Shown piece by piece: positions 9,410 through 17,906 of a DNA stretch of 64,000 nucleotides (positions are counted from its first letter, which is position 1; each line of letters begins with the position of its first letter). Origin of the DNA: Streptomyces sp. NBC_01451 (GTDB taxonomy: Bacteria; Actinomycetota; Actinomycetes; Streptomycetales; Streptomycetaceae). The translations under genes and the position numbers were made by a program. The stretch is from the NCBI RefSeq assembly GCF_036227485.1, contig NZ_CP109479.1:1426001-1490000 (forward strand). Direction: 5' to 3'. Under the pieces are notes generated by a model. It was not told where the DNA came from, searched no databases, and saw only the letters and a list, made by a program, of their open reading frames with translations.

Positions 9410-9642
9410 CGTGCGGGGATCCTCCCACGGCCGGACACCGGCACGACGCGACGGGTCACGCCAGGCCGTGTGCCGACTTGGGGTGACCCGTCCCGGCCCG
9501 CTCGCCGGCGCCCTTGGGCCTCTTGGACCAGCCGCCTTCTTCGGCGCCGCCCGGCACCATCCAGCCCGTCCGGCGTTCGAGGACGAGCGCGTTCAGCGCG
9601 ACCGGGGGTCTGGGGGCGGAGCCCCCGGGTCGAGACCGGGGG
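9410..9642. other. Intergenic stretch before galU with a Streptomyces repeat
   Basis: About 230 nt separate the His-rich membrane protein start and the galU stop. The right half is the intergenic repeat annotated separately. The left half holds only a short minus-strand open frame of 34 codons (9461-9565) that partly enters the repeat; I do not call it a gene. Confidence 0.4.
9562..9630. repeat. Streptomyces intergenic repeat with GGGGGCGGAGCCCCC hairpin
   Basis: The stretch begins CAGCCCGTCCGGCGTTCGAG and ends in the palindrome GGGGGCGGAGCCCCC (9612-9626). I recognise this as a widespread intergenic element of Streptomyces genomes. It ends 12 nt from the galU stop codon and may act as the galU transcription terminator. 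Confidence 0.65.
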
Positions 9643-10554
9643 TCACTCGGCCCCGCCGGTCTCCTCCCCCTCCAGCTCCTTCGCCAGGCGGCGCAGGTGC
9701 GGCCCGTACTCGGGGTCGTTCAGCGCTGCCGCGAACTGGGCGGTGAGGTAGGCGAGCGGGTTGCCGGTGTCGTACCAGCGGCCGTGGATCACCTGGCCGT
9801 AGACGGCCCGGCCGGCGGCGTAGGCGTTGATGGCGTCCGTGAGGTAGACCTCGCCGGTGCGGTGGTCGTACCAGCGCTTGGTCTGGTCGCGGAGTTCGTC
9901 GATGATGCCGGGCGTGATGACGTAGCCGCCGATGGCCGCGTACGAGGAGGGCGCGTCCTGCGGGCGGGGCTTCTCGACCAGGCCGGTGATGCGGAGCAGA
10001 CCGTCGTCGAGGTCCTCCTTGACGACGGGGACGCCGTAGCGCTGCGAGTCGCCCGGGTCCATCGGCATCAGCGCGAGGACCGGGGAGTTGGTCGCCTCGT
10101 ACGCCTTGATCAGCTGCTGGGCGCGCGGCACCTCGGCGACGAACACGTCGTCGGGCCACAGCACGAGCATCGGCTCGTCGCCGAAGTTGCGGGCGGCGTT
10201 GAGGACGGGGGTGCCGTTGCCGTACGGGCCGTGCTGGTCGAGGTAGGTGATGTGGCCGAGCCGGGACAGCTCGCCGACCTCCTCGACGGCGTCCGCGTAG
10301 GCGGCCTTGCCGTCGGCGCGCAGCTGGTCGACCAGCGCGGGGTTGGGCCGGAAGTGGTCCTGGATCAGGCCCTTCCCGCCGGACACCACGATGGTGATGT
10401 CGGTGATGCCGGAGGCCACGAGCTCCCGGACGGTGTGCTCGATGACGGGTTTGTCACCGACGGGCAGCATCTCCTTCGGTGTCGCCTTGGTGAGCGGCAG
10501 CAGCCGGGACCCCAGTCCGGCGGCGGGAATGACTGCCCTGCGAATCGTGGCCAT
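9643..10554 (-). CDS. galU: UTP--glucose-1-phosphate uridylyltransferase
   Basis: GalU makes UDP-glucose from UTP and glucose 1-phosphate, the donor for glycans and trehalose. The 303-aa protein has the nucleotidyltransferase signature AVIPAAGLGSRLLPLTKATP at its N-terminus, the KEMLPVGDKPVIEH sugar-phosphate loop, the catalytic/metal motif VLWPDDVF, and VEKP in the second half. Length is normal for the family. The ATG at 10552-10554 follows AGGGGGG and fits the family start; an upstream in-frame ATG would add an atypical tail. It is a single gene here and could supply the glycosyltransferase of the first cluster, though it is also a housekeeping enzyme. Confidence 0.95.
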   Translation of the reverse strand: MATIRRAVIPAAGLGSRLLPLTKATPKEMLPVGDKPVIEHTVRELVASGITDITIVVSGGKGLIQDHFRPNPALVDQLRADGKAAYADAVEEVGELSRLGHITYLDQHGPYGNGTPVLNAARNFGDEPMLVLWPDDVFVAEVPRAQQLIKAYEATNSPVLALMPMDPGDSQRYGVPVVKEDLDDGLLRITGLVEKPRPQDAPSSYAAIGGYVITPGIIDELRDQTKRWYDHRTGEVYLTDAINAYAAGRAVYGQVIHGRWYDTGNPLAYLTAQFAAALNDPEYGPHLRRLAKELEGEETGGAE

Positions 10555-10754
10555 GGGCCCCCCTGTACGAAAGCGCGTACGCATATCGGTGGTCGTGTAC
10601 ATGATCGTGCTCTGTGATGCCGGTCGGCGGTGCTGCTCAGTGGTGCCGTTCGTTGCTCACCCGTGCCTGTCGGCGCGAGTGGTGTGACGCTACCAATTCG
10701 GCATGCCCCACGGCTGTGCCGCCCAGACTCCCGGGGTGCTCCCCCGGCCACGGT

Positions 10755-11996
10755 TCAGGCCCGGCGCGGCAGCACCGCGATCGCCGCCAGGGGTACGGCG
10801 GCCAGTACCAGCCAGGGCACCGCCGCGGGCAGCCCGGTGTCGAGAAGGGTGCCGGTCAGCGAGCTGCCGACCAGCACGATCAGGCCGGAAACCGATGAAA
10901 GGGCGCCGGTGTAGAGGCCCAGCCGGCCCTCCTCGGCGAGGTCGGGCACCCACGCGCGGGCCACGGGGGCGACCAGCATCTGGCCGAAGGTGAGCAGTAC
11001 GACGAAGCCGGCTGCGGGCAGCAGCCCGGCCGTGCCGGTCCACCCCGCGGGCCTGGCCAGCGCCACCACCGCGAACCCGGCGGAGATCAGCAGCATCCCG
11101 GCGACCATGGAGCGGCGCAGGGCGAGCCGGTCGCCGACCCGGCGGGTGACCGGCAGCTGGGCGGTCACGACGAGCAGCGAGGACAGGGCGAACAGCCAGG
11201 CCAGCGCGGTCTGCGAGCCGGTCGCGCGCTCCACCTCGGCGGGGAGCGCCAGATACAGCTGGTTGTACGCGAGCAGATAGGCGCCGTACGCGGAGCAGAG
11301 CGCCAGAAATCGACGGTTGCGCAGCAGTACGCGCACGCCCCCTTTCGCGCTTACGCGCTCCCGGCCGGGTATGTGCTGCGGCAGCAGCCAGGCGTGCCCG
11401 GCGAGGACGAGGACGAAGATTCCGGCGCCCGCGAGGCACACCACCCGGAAGTCGACGGCCAGCAGCAGACCACCGAGGAGCGGCCCTGCGAAGGCGCCCG
11501 CCTGTCCGGCGACGGTGAACAGCGCGAGGACCCGGGTGCGCGAGCCGTTGCCCTGCTCCTCCCGGACCACCGCCTGCCGGGCCACCTCGGACTCGACGGC
11601 GGGCGAGAACAGCGCGGCGGCGAAGCCGATGAGAAGGACGGCGCCGATGACGGTCGCGGTCGAGTCGGCGTAGCCGAGCCAGGCGAAGCCGGCGACGCGC
11701 AGGGCGCAGCCCGCGAGCACCACCGGCCGGATGCCGTACCGGTCGGCGAGCGCACCGCCCACCACGAACAGCCCCTGCTGGCTGAAGGTGCGCAGCCCGA
11801 GAACGAATCCGACGAGCCACCCCGCCATGCCGAGCGCCTGCCCCAGATGCTCGGAGAGGAAGGGCAGGACGGCGAAGAAGCCCACGTTGAAGGCGAGTTG
11901 AGTGAGGATCAGCAGCCGTAGCAGCGGCGAGAGCCGCATCCGGGCGGGCGCCTCGTCCTCGACGGCGGTTGCGGTTGCGGTTGCGGGCACGGTCAC
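10755..11996 (-). CDS. MFS transporter (drug/siderophore exporter-like)
   Basis: This 413-aa major facilitator has about twelve hydrophobic segments and the motif-A-like loop GGALADRYGIRPVVLAG between TM2 and TM3. It starts with a GTG overlapping the stop of the double permease (GTGA), so it is translated with the importer. Exporters next to peptide-type importers often move a metallophore or a small toxic compound, with export and re-uptake in one operon. With a Zur-like box upstream of the operon, metallophore traffic is the most economical guess. The substrate is unknown. Confidence 0.85.
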   Translation of the reverse strand: MTVPATATATAVEDEAPARMRLSPLLRLLILTQLAFNVGFFAVLPFLSEHLGQALGMAGWLVGFVLGLRTFSQQGLFVVGGALADRYGIRPVVLAGCALRVAGFAWLGYADSTATVIGAVLLIGFAAALFSPAVESEVARQAVVREEQGNGSRTRVLALFTVAGQAGAFAGPLLGGLLLAVDFRVVCLAGAGIFVLVLAGHAWLLPQHIPGRERVSAKGGVRVLLRNRRFLALCSAYGAYLLAYNQLYLALPAEVERATGSQTALAWLFALSSLLVVTAQLPVTRRVGDRLALRRSMVAGMLLISAGFAVVALARPAGWTGTAGLLPAAGFVVLLTFGQMLVAPVARAWVPDLAEEGRLGLYTGALSSVSGLIVLVGSSLTGTLLDTGLPAAVPWLVLAAVPLAAIAVLPRRA

Positions 11997-13753
11997 TGGA
12001 AGGCCAACTCCCTTGCTTCCGGGCGCGGTCCGGGAACTCGCACGACCTTTCGGAGCGGCCGGACCGCGAGGCCGGCGGCGGTGACGGCCAGGGCGCCGAG
12101 CAGGGCGAGTACGGCGGCGGGGGCGAGGACCGCCCAGGGGGCGCGTTCGGCGTACGGCTGGTTCTCGGCGAGGAGCAACCCCCATTCCGGGGACGGCGGT
12201 TGGGCGCCGAGGCCGAGGAAGCCGAGGGCGGCCAGGGCGAGGGCGACACTGGGCAGCCGCAGCAGGGCGTGCCGGGTGACCGGGGGCAGTGCGGCGGGCA
12301 GGAGCTCGTGCCGCAGGACGTACCAGCGGCCGGCGCCCAGACCCCGAGTGGCCGTGACATGCAGGGTGGCCCGTTCCTGGCGCAACAGGGCGGCGGTGTG
12401 CGCGGCCAGCGGCGCCCAGGCGACGACGGTCACGGCGAGCGCGGGGGTGGCCCCGCCGCTGCCCACGACCGCCGTGACCAGCAGCGCGGCGAGTACGGGC
12501 GGTATCGCGTTGACGGTGTCGACGAGCGGTCCGGACAGCCGGGGCACCAGCCCGAGCACCAGCCCGGTCAGCAGGGCGGCGGCACTGATCGCGGAGGCGA
12601 GCAGCAGCGTGTCGAGGGCGCCGTGCCCGACCCGGGCGAGGACGTCGCGGCCGAGGGCGTCGGTGCCGAACGGGTGCGCCCAGGAAGGGGGTCGGAGCCG
12701 GGCCCGGGTGTCCAGCGCGAGCGGGTCACGCGGCAGGCCGAGGGCGACGACGCCGAGCAGCACACCGGCGTACAGCAGGGGCGGGGTGCGGCGGGCGGGC
12801 GGTGCGGGCCGGTGCAGGGAGGACAGGCCGCCGTCGCGCAGGGCGGGGCCGATGAGCAGCCGGGCGGCGATCCGGGTCGCGCCCGCCGCGAGGGCCGCGA
12901 GCAGGACGAGGGCGAGGGTGCTCGCCTGGAGGACGGGCAGGTCCTGGGCGATGGCGGCCTGGAGGGCGGTGCGGCCGAGGCCGGGGATGTCGAAGATCTG
13001 CTCGACGGCGACCGAGCCGCCGGTCAGCCCGACGACGAACAGTCCGGCGTTGGGGAGCAGTGCGGGCAGACAGCGCCGGACGGCCTGGCTCGCGATGCGC
13101 CGGGCCGGGATGCCGCGTGCGGCGGCGGCCAGCGCCCAGGGCTCGGCGAAGGCGCCGGGCAGCAGGTCGTCGAGGAGCCGTCCGAGCAGCGCCCCGGCGG
13201 GCAGACCGAGGGCGAGGCCGGGCAGGACCGTCCACTGGAGTCCGTACCAGCCGAGGGCCGGCAGCCAGCCGAGCTGGACGCCGACGACGGTGGCCAGCAC
13301 GGAGGCGGTGAGGAACTCGGGCAGCGCGGCGACCATCGCCGACCCGCTGCCGCCGCCGCGCCGCCGCCCGCCGCCGCGCAGCGTCCGCGCGCACACCAGG
13401 GCGGCGACGAGAAGGGCGATGGCCAGCGCCACGGCCATCAGCAGCAGTGAGGCGCCGAGTGCCTGGAGGACATCCGGCATGACCTCGGACCCGGAGATCC
13501 AGGACCGCCCGGCGTCGCCGCGCGGCAGCCCGCCGAGCCAGTCCCCGAGCAGCCGCAACGGGCCGGCGTCGAGGCCGAGTCGGTTGCGGATGTCGGCGAG
13601 CACCGCCGGGGTGGCCTCGCGTTCCGCCGACCGCGCTCTGAGCACGGTGAACGCCGGATCGGTGCGGGTCAGCCAGGGCAGCAGACCGATCCCGCACACG
13701 AGGAGCGCGGCGAGCAGGGCACGCCACAGAAGCGTGCCCGCACGGCTCCGCAC
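11993..13753 (-). CDS. Fused DppB-DppC-type ABC permease
   Basis: This 586-aa protein joins two oligopeptide/nickel-type permease domains normally made as separate subunits. Half one (about 1-305) has an extracytoplasmic region after TM1 and an EAA-like loop ARGIPARRIASQAVRRCLP. Half two (about 325-586) has the DppC N-terminal signature HPFGTDALGRDVLARV and an EAA-like loop TRGLGAGRWYVLRHELLP. It starts with a GTG 3 nt after the lipoprotein stop and overlaps the MFS start. No ATPase gene lies next to it, so a shared or distant ATPase must energise it. A peptide-like or metallophore substrate is expected. Confidence 0.88.
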   Translation of the reverse strand: MRSRAGTLLWRALLAALLVCGIGLLPWLTRTDPAFTVLRARSAEREATPAVLADIRNRLGLDAGPLRLLGDWLGGLPRGDAGRSWISGSEVMPDVLQALGASLLLMAVALAIALLVAALVCARTLRGGGRRRGGGSGSAMVAALPEFLTASVLATVVGVQLGWLPALGWYGLQWTVLPGLALGLPAGALLGRLLDDLLPGAFAEPWALAAAARGIPARRIASQAVRRCLPALLPNAGLFVVGLTGGSVAVEQIFDIPGLGRTALQAAIAQDLPVLQASTLALVLLAALAAGATRIAARLLIGPALRDGGLSSLHRPAPPARRTPPLLYAGVLLGVVALGLPRDPLALDTRARLRPPSWAHPFGTDALGRDVLARVGHGALDTLLLASAISAAALLTGLVLGLVPRLSGPLVDTVNAIPPVLAALLVTAVVGSGGATPALAVTVVAWAPLAAHTAALLRQERATLHVTATRGLGAGRWYVLRHELLPAALPPVTRHALLRLPSVALALAALGFLGLGAQPPSPEWGLLLAENQPYAERAPWAVLAPAAVLALLGALAVTAAGLAVRPLRKVVRVPGPRPEARELAFQ

Positions 13754-13756
13754 GGG

Positions 13757-15265
13757 TCAGCGCCGCGTTCCGGTACCGACCAGCGTGCGCTCGTACGGAT
13801 CGAGGAGCACGCCCTGCACACCGGCGTCGACGCCGGTGATGATCCGCTGGTGGACCAGCGGGACGACGGCGTCGTCGCCGAGGACGAGCGCCTCGGCCGC
13901 CATGGCCGCGTCCTGCCGCTCGGCGGTGTCCTCGATGCCCTCGGCCTCGGCGACGGCCCGGTCGACCTTTCGGTCGCAGAGCAGGGACAGGTTGTAGCCG
14001 CCGTCGCAGGTGTAGTCGCTGGCGAGGACGGAGACGGGGTCGCCGGAGTCGAGCATCGTGTTGCGGGCGGCGACCAGGGCATCGAACTTCCCGGCCAGCG
14101 CGTCGCCTTCGAGGCGCGAGTACTCCCGCACCTCCAGCTTCACCCTGAACCCGGCCTTCTCCAGCTGCTGCTTCAACACCTGTGCGGCTTCCGGGAGTTC
14201 GGGCCGGTTGTCGTACGTGGCGAGAGTGACGGAAGCGCCCTCGGGCGCCGTCGCCTGCGCGCGTCCGGTGGGCTGGACGCGCTTGCCCTCGGCCCAGGTG
14301 AGCGCCGGGCCGTAGATGCCCTGGCCCGCGTCGGCGTGGCCTTCGTGGACACCGTCGGCGAGGGCGGAGGTGTCCACCGCGGCGCGGGCGGCGGCCCGGA
14401 GCCTCGCGTCCTTGAAGACGCCGGTCCTGGTGTTGAGGTGCAGGGAGGTGGTGCGGGCCGTGGCGGTCTCGCGGCGGGTCGCCCTGTCGAGGGAGGCGGC
14501 CTGGGCGACGGGGATCGATTCCGCGATGTCGACCTGCCCGGTGCGCAGGGCGTTGGCGCGGGCGGTGCCGTCGGCGATGAACCGCGCGTCGATCCCGGCG
14601 GACTGGGCCCGTCCGCCCCAGTAGTCGTCGAAGCGGTCGAGGGTGGCCGCGGTGGCGCCGGTGGTCCTCGTCAGCTCGAAGGGTCCGGTGGCGGTGCCGA
14701 CCGGGTCGACGACGCCCTTCTTCACGAACGCCTTGGGCGCGAGGACGGCGAGGCCGGGGCTGGACAGCCGCAGCGGGAGCACGGGGTCGGGTTCGGCGGT
14801 GGTGACGGACACACGTCCGTCACCGGTGGCCTTCGCCGTGAGGGTGACGCCGGTGAGGGCGGCGGGCTCGGGTTCGGCCCGGGTGGCCCGGGTGAGGGCG
14901 GCAGCGACGGTGGGCGCGGTGACGTCGGTGCCGTCCTGGAAGGTGGCCTCGCGCAGGGTGAACAGCCAGGTGCGGTCGTCCTCGCGGGTCCAGGACTCGG
15001 CGAGCGCGGGAGCGGGCGAGCCGTTGGCGTCCAGGGCGGTCAGGCCCTCGGTGACGCCGAGGCGGCTGAGGAGGGTGGCGTCGGCACCGTACGGCGAGAG
15101 GTTCTCGGCGGGCGGGAAGGCGAGGGCGACCCGCAGCCGGGAGCCGGACCCCGACCCGGCGTCGGACGACGAGTCGCCGTCGTCGCCGCCGGAGGCGAAG
15201 CAGCCGGTGAGCAGCGGGGAGAGCAGCAGTCCGACGAGCAGTCGGCGACGGCGGGGGGTGCGCAT
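13757..15265 (-). CDS. ABC transporter substrate-binding lipoprotein (SBP_bac_5, oligopeptide/nickel type)
   Basis: This 502-aa lipoprotein carries a signal peptide with lipobox LLTGC (Cys near residue 22), then a Ser/Asp/Gly linker and a family-5 binding domain (SRLGVTEGLTALDANGSP; ALAESWTREDDRTWLFTLRE). Anchored outside the membrane, it would capture the substrate for the fused permease. The ATG at 15263-15265 gives a normal lipoprotein signal; the frame is open further upstream but those starts would spoil it. It is the first gene of the importer operon. A 7-1-7 Fur-family box lies 90-104 nt upstream, suggesting repression by metal (zinc more likely than iron). Confidence 0.9.
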   Translation of the reverse strand: MRTPRRRRLLVGLLLSPLLTGCFASGGDDGDSSSDAGSGSGSRLRVALAFPPAENLSPYGADATLLSRLGVTEGLTALDANGSPAPALAESWTREDDRTWLFTLREATFQDGTDVTAPTVAAALTRATRAEPEPAALTGVTLTAKATGDGRVSVTTAEPDPVLPLRLSSPGLAVLAPKAFVKKGVVDPVGTATGPFELTRTTGATAATLDRFDDYWGGRAQSAGIDARFIADGTARANALRTGQVDIAESIPVAQAASLDRATRRETATARTTSLHLNTRTGVFKDARLRAAARAAVDTSALADGVHEGHADAGQGIYGPALTWAEGKRVQPTGRAQATAPEGASVTLATYDNRPELPEAAQVLKQQLEKAGFRVKLEVREYSRLEGDALAGKFDALVAARNTMLDSGDPVSVLASDYTCDGGYNLSLLCDRKVDRAVAEAEGIEDTAERQDAAMAAEALVLGDDAVVPLVHQRIITGVDAGVQGVLLDPYERTLVGTGTRR

Positions 15266-15354
15266 GGTCCTCGGTTCCGTAAGGGTCTTCAGGGGGGTGG
15301 GCAGCACGGAGCAGCCGTACAGGGACGGGGGCCGCACAGAAACGGGAGACTATC

Positions 15355-15369
15355 TGATAATCATTTCCA
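15355..15369. promoter_or_regulatory. Fur-family (Zur-like) box upstream of the importer operon
   Basis: TGATAAT-C-ATTTCCA is a 7-1-7 inverted repeat matching the Fur/Zur layout. Streptomyces Zur boxes are close to TGAAAAT-N-ATTTTCA, while iron control in this genus uses the different DmdR box, so Zur is the likelier reader. It is placed between the GNAT stop and the lipoprotein start. Confidence 0.6.
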
Positions 15370-15397
15370 ATAGCCAGCCCAGGTCGACCGCCGACGA

Positions 15398-15940
15398 TCA
15401 CCGCGCCAGCGGGACCTCGAAGTGCACGACGCTCTGCCCGCCGCCCGCACCCTCACGCTCGTCGTGCACGATCCGGCCCAGCGACCGCCAGAACCCCTCG
15501 GCACCGGCCACCGCCGGGTCCGTGTGCAGATACACGGAGCGGTAGCCGCCGTCGGCCGCGGCGAAGGCCAGCAGTTCGGCCACCAGGCGCCGGGCCAGGC
15601 CGCGCCTGCGGTGCTCGGGGCGGACGTACACCCGGCGCAACTGCGCGGTGCTCCCCGAGGGATAGCGCTCGGCGAGCCCGCGCGGATTCGGGGGATGGAG
15701 GGGGCCGCGCGAGTCGAGGGCGGCGGTGGCCACGACGCTCGCGTCACGTTCGTCGACCGCGACCAGGAGGGTGTGGCGGGCGGGCACGAGATAGGCGGAC
15801 GCCGGGTCGACGATGTCGCCGTGCCAGCGCGGCACGTAGCCCGTTCCGAAGTCGCGGTAGACGGTGTCGAGCATGACGGCTCGCGCGCCGTCGAGGTCGC
15901 CGGGGGTCGCCGCCCTGATGCAGTAATCACGCACCTGCAC
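15398..15940 (-). CDS. GNAT-family N-acetyltransferase
   Basis: This protein of about 180 aa has the GNAT fold signature: motif A reads LRRVYVRPEHRRRGLARRLV with the R-x2-G-x-A acetyl-CoA pyrophosphate loop. The substrate is unknown. The start is uncertain: GTG at 15938-15940 is chosen because the sequence before it is AT-rich and promoter-like; a TTG at 15979 would add 13 residues but has its GGAG touching the codon. The gene is divergent from the CooC-like ATPase gene, with a second Zur-like box in the shared gap, and lies just upstream of the importer operon. Confidence 0.8.
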   Translation of the reverse strand: MQVRDYCIRAATPGDLDGARAVMLDTVYRDFGTGYVPRWHGDIVDPASAYLVPARHTLLVAVDERDASVVATAALDSRGPLHPPNPRGLAERYPSGSTAQLRRVYVRPEHRRRGLARRLVAELLAFAAADGGYRSVYLHTDPAVAGAEGFWRSLGRIVHDEREGAGGGQSVVHFEVPLAR

Positions 15941-16054
15941 ATCATATGCATTTAGGTTGATCGAACAAGCGGTCGCCAACTCCGCTCACCCGTGGCCCAG
16001 TTGAGGGCGAGTCGATTTGACAGGGGTCCGGGCTCCGCATAAAAACTTGCCACA

Positions 16055-16069
16055 TGACATTCATTTTCA
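16055..16069. promoter_or_regulatory. Zur-like box between the GNAT and CooC-like ATPase genes
   Basis: TGACATT-C-ATTTTCA is a 7-1-7 match to the Streptomyces Zur consensus. It overlaps a perfect 6-1-6 palindrome, CATTTT-C-AAAATG (16062-16074). It stands 62-76 nt upstream of the ATPase ATG and could control both divergent genes. Confidence 0.6.
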
Positions 16070-16130
16070 AAATGGCTTGCGCGGCGCCTGCCTCGAAGGC
16101 GGCCGACGAAGAACCAGGAGTGGCCCGCTG

Positions 16131-17081
16131 ATGCGCGTCGCGTTCGTCGGCAAGGGCGGCAGCGGCAAGACCACGCTGTCCGCACTGTTCTCCCGCCATC
16201 TCGCACGCTCCGGCGCGCCCGTGGTCGCCATCGACGGCGACATCAACCAGCACCTGGCCGAGGCCCTCGACCCGGTCGGCGGCGAGGCCTTCGCCGCGCC
16301 GCCGCTGAGCGCCCGTCTCGGTGACATCAAGGACTACCTGCGCGGCACCAACCCGCGCATCGAGTCGCGCGAGGCCATGGTGAAGACGACCCCGGCCGGC
16401 CGGGGCTCACGGCTGCTGCGCCCGCTCGGCGACGACGAGATCCACTCCCGGCACGTCGAACGCGTGGGCGGCGTACCGCTGATGGCGACCGGCGCCTTCG
16501 AGGAGAGCGACCTGGGCGTGGCCTGCTACCACTCCAAGCTCGGCGCCGTGGAGCTCTACCTCAACCATCTCGTCGACGGCCCCGGCGAGTACGTCGTCGT
16601 CGACATGACCGCCGGCGCGGACGCGTTCGCCTCCGGGCTGTTCACACGGTTCGACATGACGTTCCTGGTCGCCGAGCCGACCCGCAAGGGCGTCTCCGTC
16701 TACCGCCAGTACCGCGACCACGCCCGCGAGTTCGGGATTCCGCTCGCGGTGATCGGCAACAAGGTCACCGGCGAGGACGACCTGCTCTTCCTCAAGGAGG
16801 AGACCGGCGACGACCTGCTCACCCATCTCGTCCAGTCCAGTTGGGTGCGCGCCGCCGAACAGGGGCGCGAACAGGGCGAGTTGGAACCGCAGAACCTGCA
16901 CGCGCTGAACCAGCTCCGGGACGCGGTCGATGCCCGCCCCAAGGACTGGGCCACCTTCCAGCGGCACGCCGTCGAGTTCCATCTGCGCAACGCCCGCGCA
17001 TGGGCGGACCGGGCGACGGGCCTCGACCTGGCCGAGCAGGTTGACCCGGAGTTCGTGCACGGGCCTGCCGCCCTCGCCTGA
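16131..17081 (+). CDS. CooC/ParA-like P-loop ATPase
   Basis: This 316-aa ATPase belongs to the SIMIBI class. The deviant Walker A FVGKGGSGKTTLSALFSRHL stands at the N-terminus, switch I-like Asp at VVAIDGDINQH, and Walker B-like VVVDMTAGADAF near residue 160. CooC-type proteins insert nickel into enzymes; ParA/ArsA relatives act in partitioning or metalloid export. A Zur-like box upstream suggests metal-dependent expression, so a metallochaperone role is plausible. AGGAG lies 10 nt before the ATG. A small gene follows 124 nt downstream in the same direction. There is no ParB partner, which argues against a partition role. Confidence 0.82.
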   Translation: MRVAFVGKGGSGKTTLSALFSRHLARSGAPVVAIDGDINQHLAEALDPVGGEAFAAPPLSARLGDIKDYLRGTNPRIESREAMVKTTPAGRGSRLLRPLGDDEIHSRHVERVGGVPLMATGAFEESDLGVACYHSKLGAVELYLNHLVDGPGEYVVVDMTAGADAFASGLFTRFDMTFLVAEPTRKGVSVYRQYRDHAREFGIPLAVIGNKVTGEDDLLFLKEETGDDLLTHLVQSSWVRAAEQGREQGELEPQNLHALNQLRDAVDARPKDWATFQRHAVEFHLRNARAWADRATGLDLAEQVDPEFVHGPAALA

Positions 17082-17205
17082 CCGCACCCCGGGCACGCAC
17101 CAGTCACCACGCCTCCGACACCCGCCCCACGCCCCACGCCCCGGTCACCACGCAGACGCGCCACCGGTGAGAACGCAAGAGAACGAAAGAACAGGACTCC
17201 CCCTC

Positions 17206-17598
17206 ATGTCGCTCGACGTCTCCCCCCAGCTCCTCGCCGAAGCCGAGCGGGGTGACATCCGTGAGGACGAATTCGTCGAAACCGTCCGCACCTCGCTCCC
17301 GTACGCCTACGACCTCATCGCCGGCCTCGCCGCCGAACTCCAGGGTGGCACCGCGGAGTTCGCCGACAACCAGACGCCGCCGCCCACCGAGAAGGAGCGC
17401 GGTCAGCTGCTGCGCGCGCTGGCCAGCGACGCGATCCGGGGCAGCCTGGAGCGGCACTTCGGCATCGCGCTCGCCTTCCAGAACTGCCACCGGGTCGCCG
17501 CCTTCCACCCCGGCGCGCAGAGCGGCGCGACCTACGCCCGCTTCACCTCGCCGCGCTCGCAGGTCCTGAACCAGTCGCCGGAGTTCCGCGACTGCTGA
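17206..17598 (+). CDS. Small conserved-looking protein of unknown function next to the CooC-like ATPase
   Basis: This 130-aa protein, predicted cytoplasmic, starts MSLDVSPQLLAEAERGDI. Residues 1-60 look helical (VETVRTSLPYAYDLIAGLAA), a charged PPPTEKERGQLLRAL segment follows, and the C-terminal third is richer in His and aromatic residues (FGIALAFQNCHRVAAFHPG) and ends in EFRDC. The Cys/His residues could bind a metal, but no known motif is present. It lies downstream of the ATPase gene in the same direction and is probably co-transcribed under the Zur-like box. I do not recognise the family. Confidence 0.7.
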   Translation: MSLDVSPQLLAEAERGDIREDEFVETVRTSLPYAYDLIAGLAAELQGGTAEFADNQTPPPTEKERGQLLRALASDAIRGSLERHFGIALAFQNCHRVAAFHPGAQSGATYARFTSPRSQVLNQSPEFRDC

Positions 17599-17906
17599 CA
17601 CACCGGTGCGGCACGCCTGACGCAATTCCCCGGGGACGGGAACGGGGAAGGGAGCGGGGAAATGGGAAATCCCCGGGGAATTGACAATGGCGCATATCCG
17701 TGGACATGAATTCCCGCCCCACCACATTCGACAACGATTCGGAAACCTCACGGCCCCCTGTATCCTGGGATCGAACGGGTGATCGATATCAGCTCGGAGG
17801 GCGGGACTGTCGGCGGCCTGGTGATTGCCCAGGAGACTCCGGAACACGCGACGGCGGTGACTCGTTCTCCTACAGGGACGTTCCTGCGTGCACTCCTGGA
17901 GAGGAA
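17599..17906. other. Leader region of the sigma factor gene with long inverted repeat
   Basis: This stretch of about 308 nt holds a perfect 14-bp inverted repeat (annotated separately) followed at once by TTGACA (17681-17686), a possible -35 element. No convincing -10 hexamer lies at the right distance. The coding frame of the sigma gene is open through much of this region, but base composition and the strong GGAGAGG before the GTG argue that translation begins at 17907. Confidence 0.4.
17623..17683. repeat. Perfect 14-bp inverted repeat
   Basis: CAATTCCCCGGGGA (17623-17636) pairs with TCCCCGGGGAATTG (17670-17683) across 33 nt. It may terminate the upstream transcript, or act as an operator pair at the sigma-gene promoter. 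Confidence 0.5.

Noticed and set aside
9461..9565. 34-codon minus-strand frame upstream of the His-rich membrane protein
   Set aside because: It partly overlaps a common Streptomyces intergenic repeat and has no clear ribosome site.
15952..15970. Possible DmdR/IdeR iron box (TTAGGTT followed by AAC) upstream of the GNAT gene
   Set aside because: Only one half fits the 19-bp consensus well; the right half has too many mismatches.
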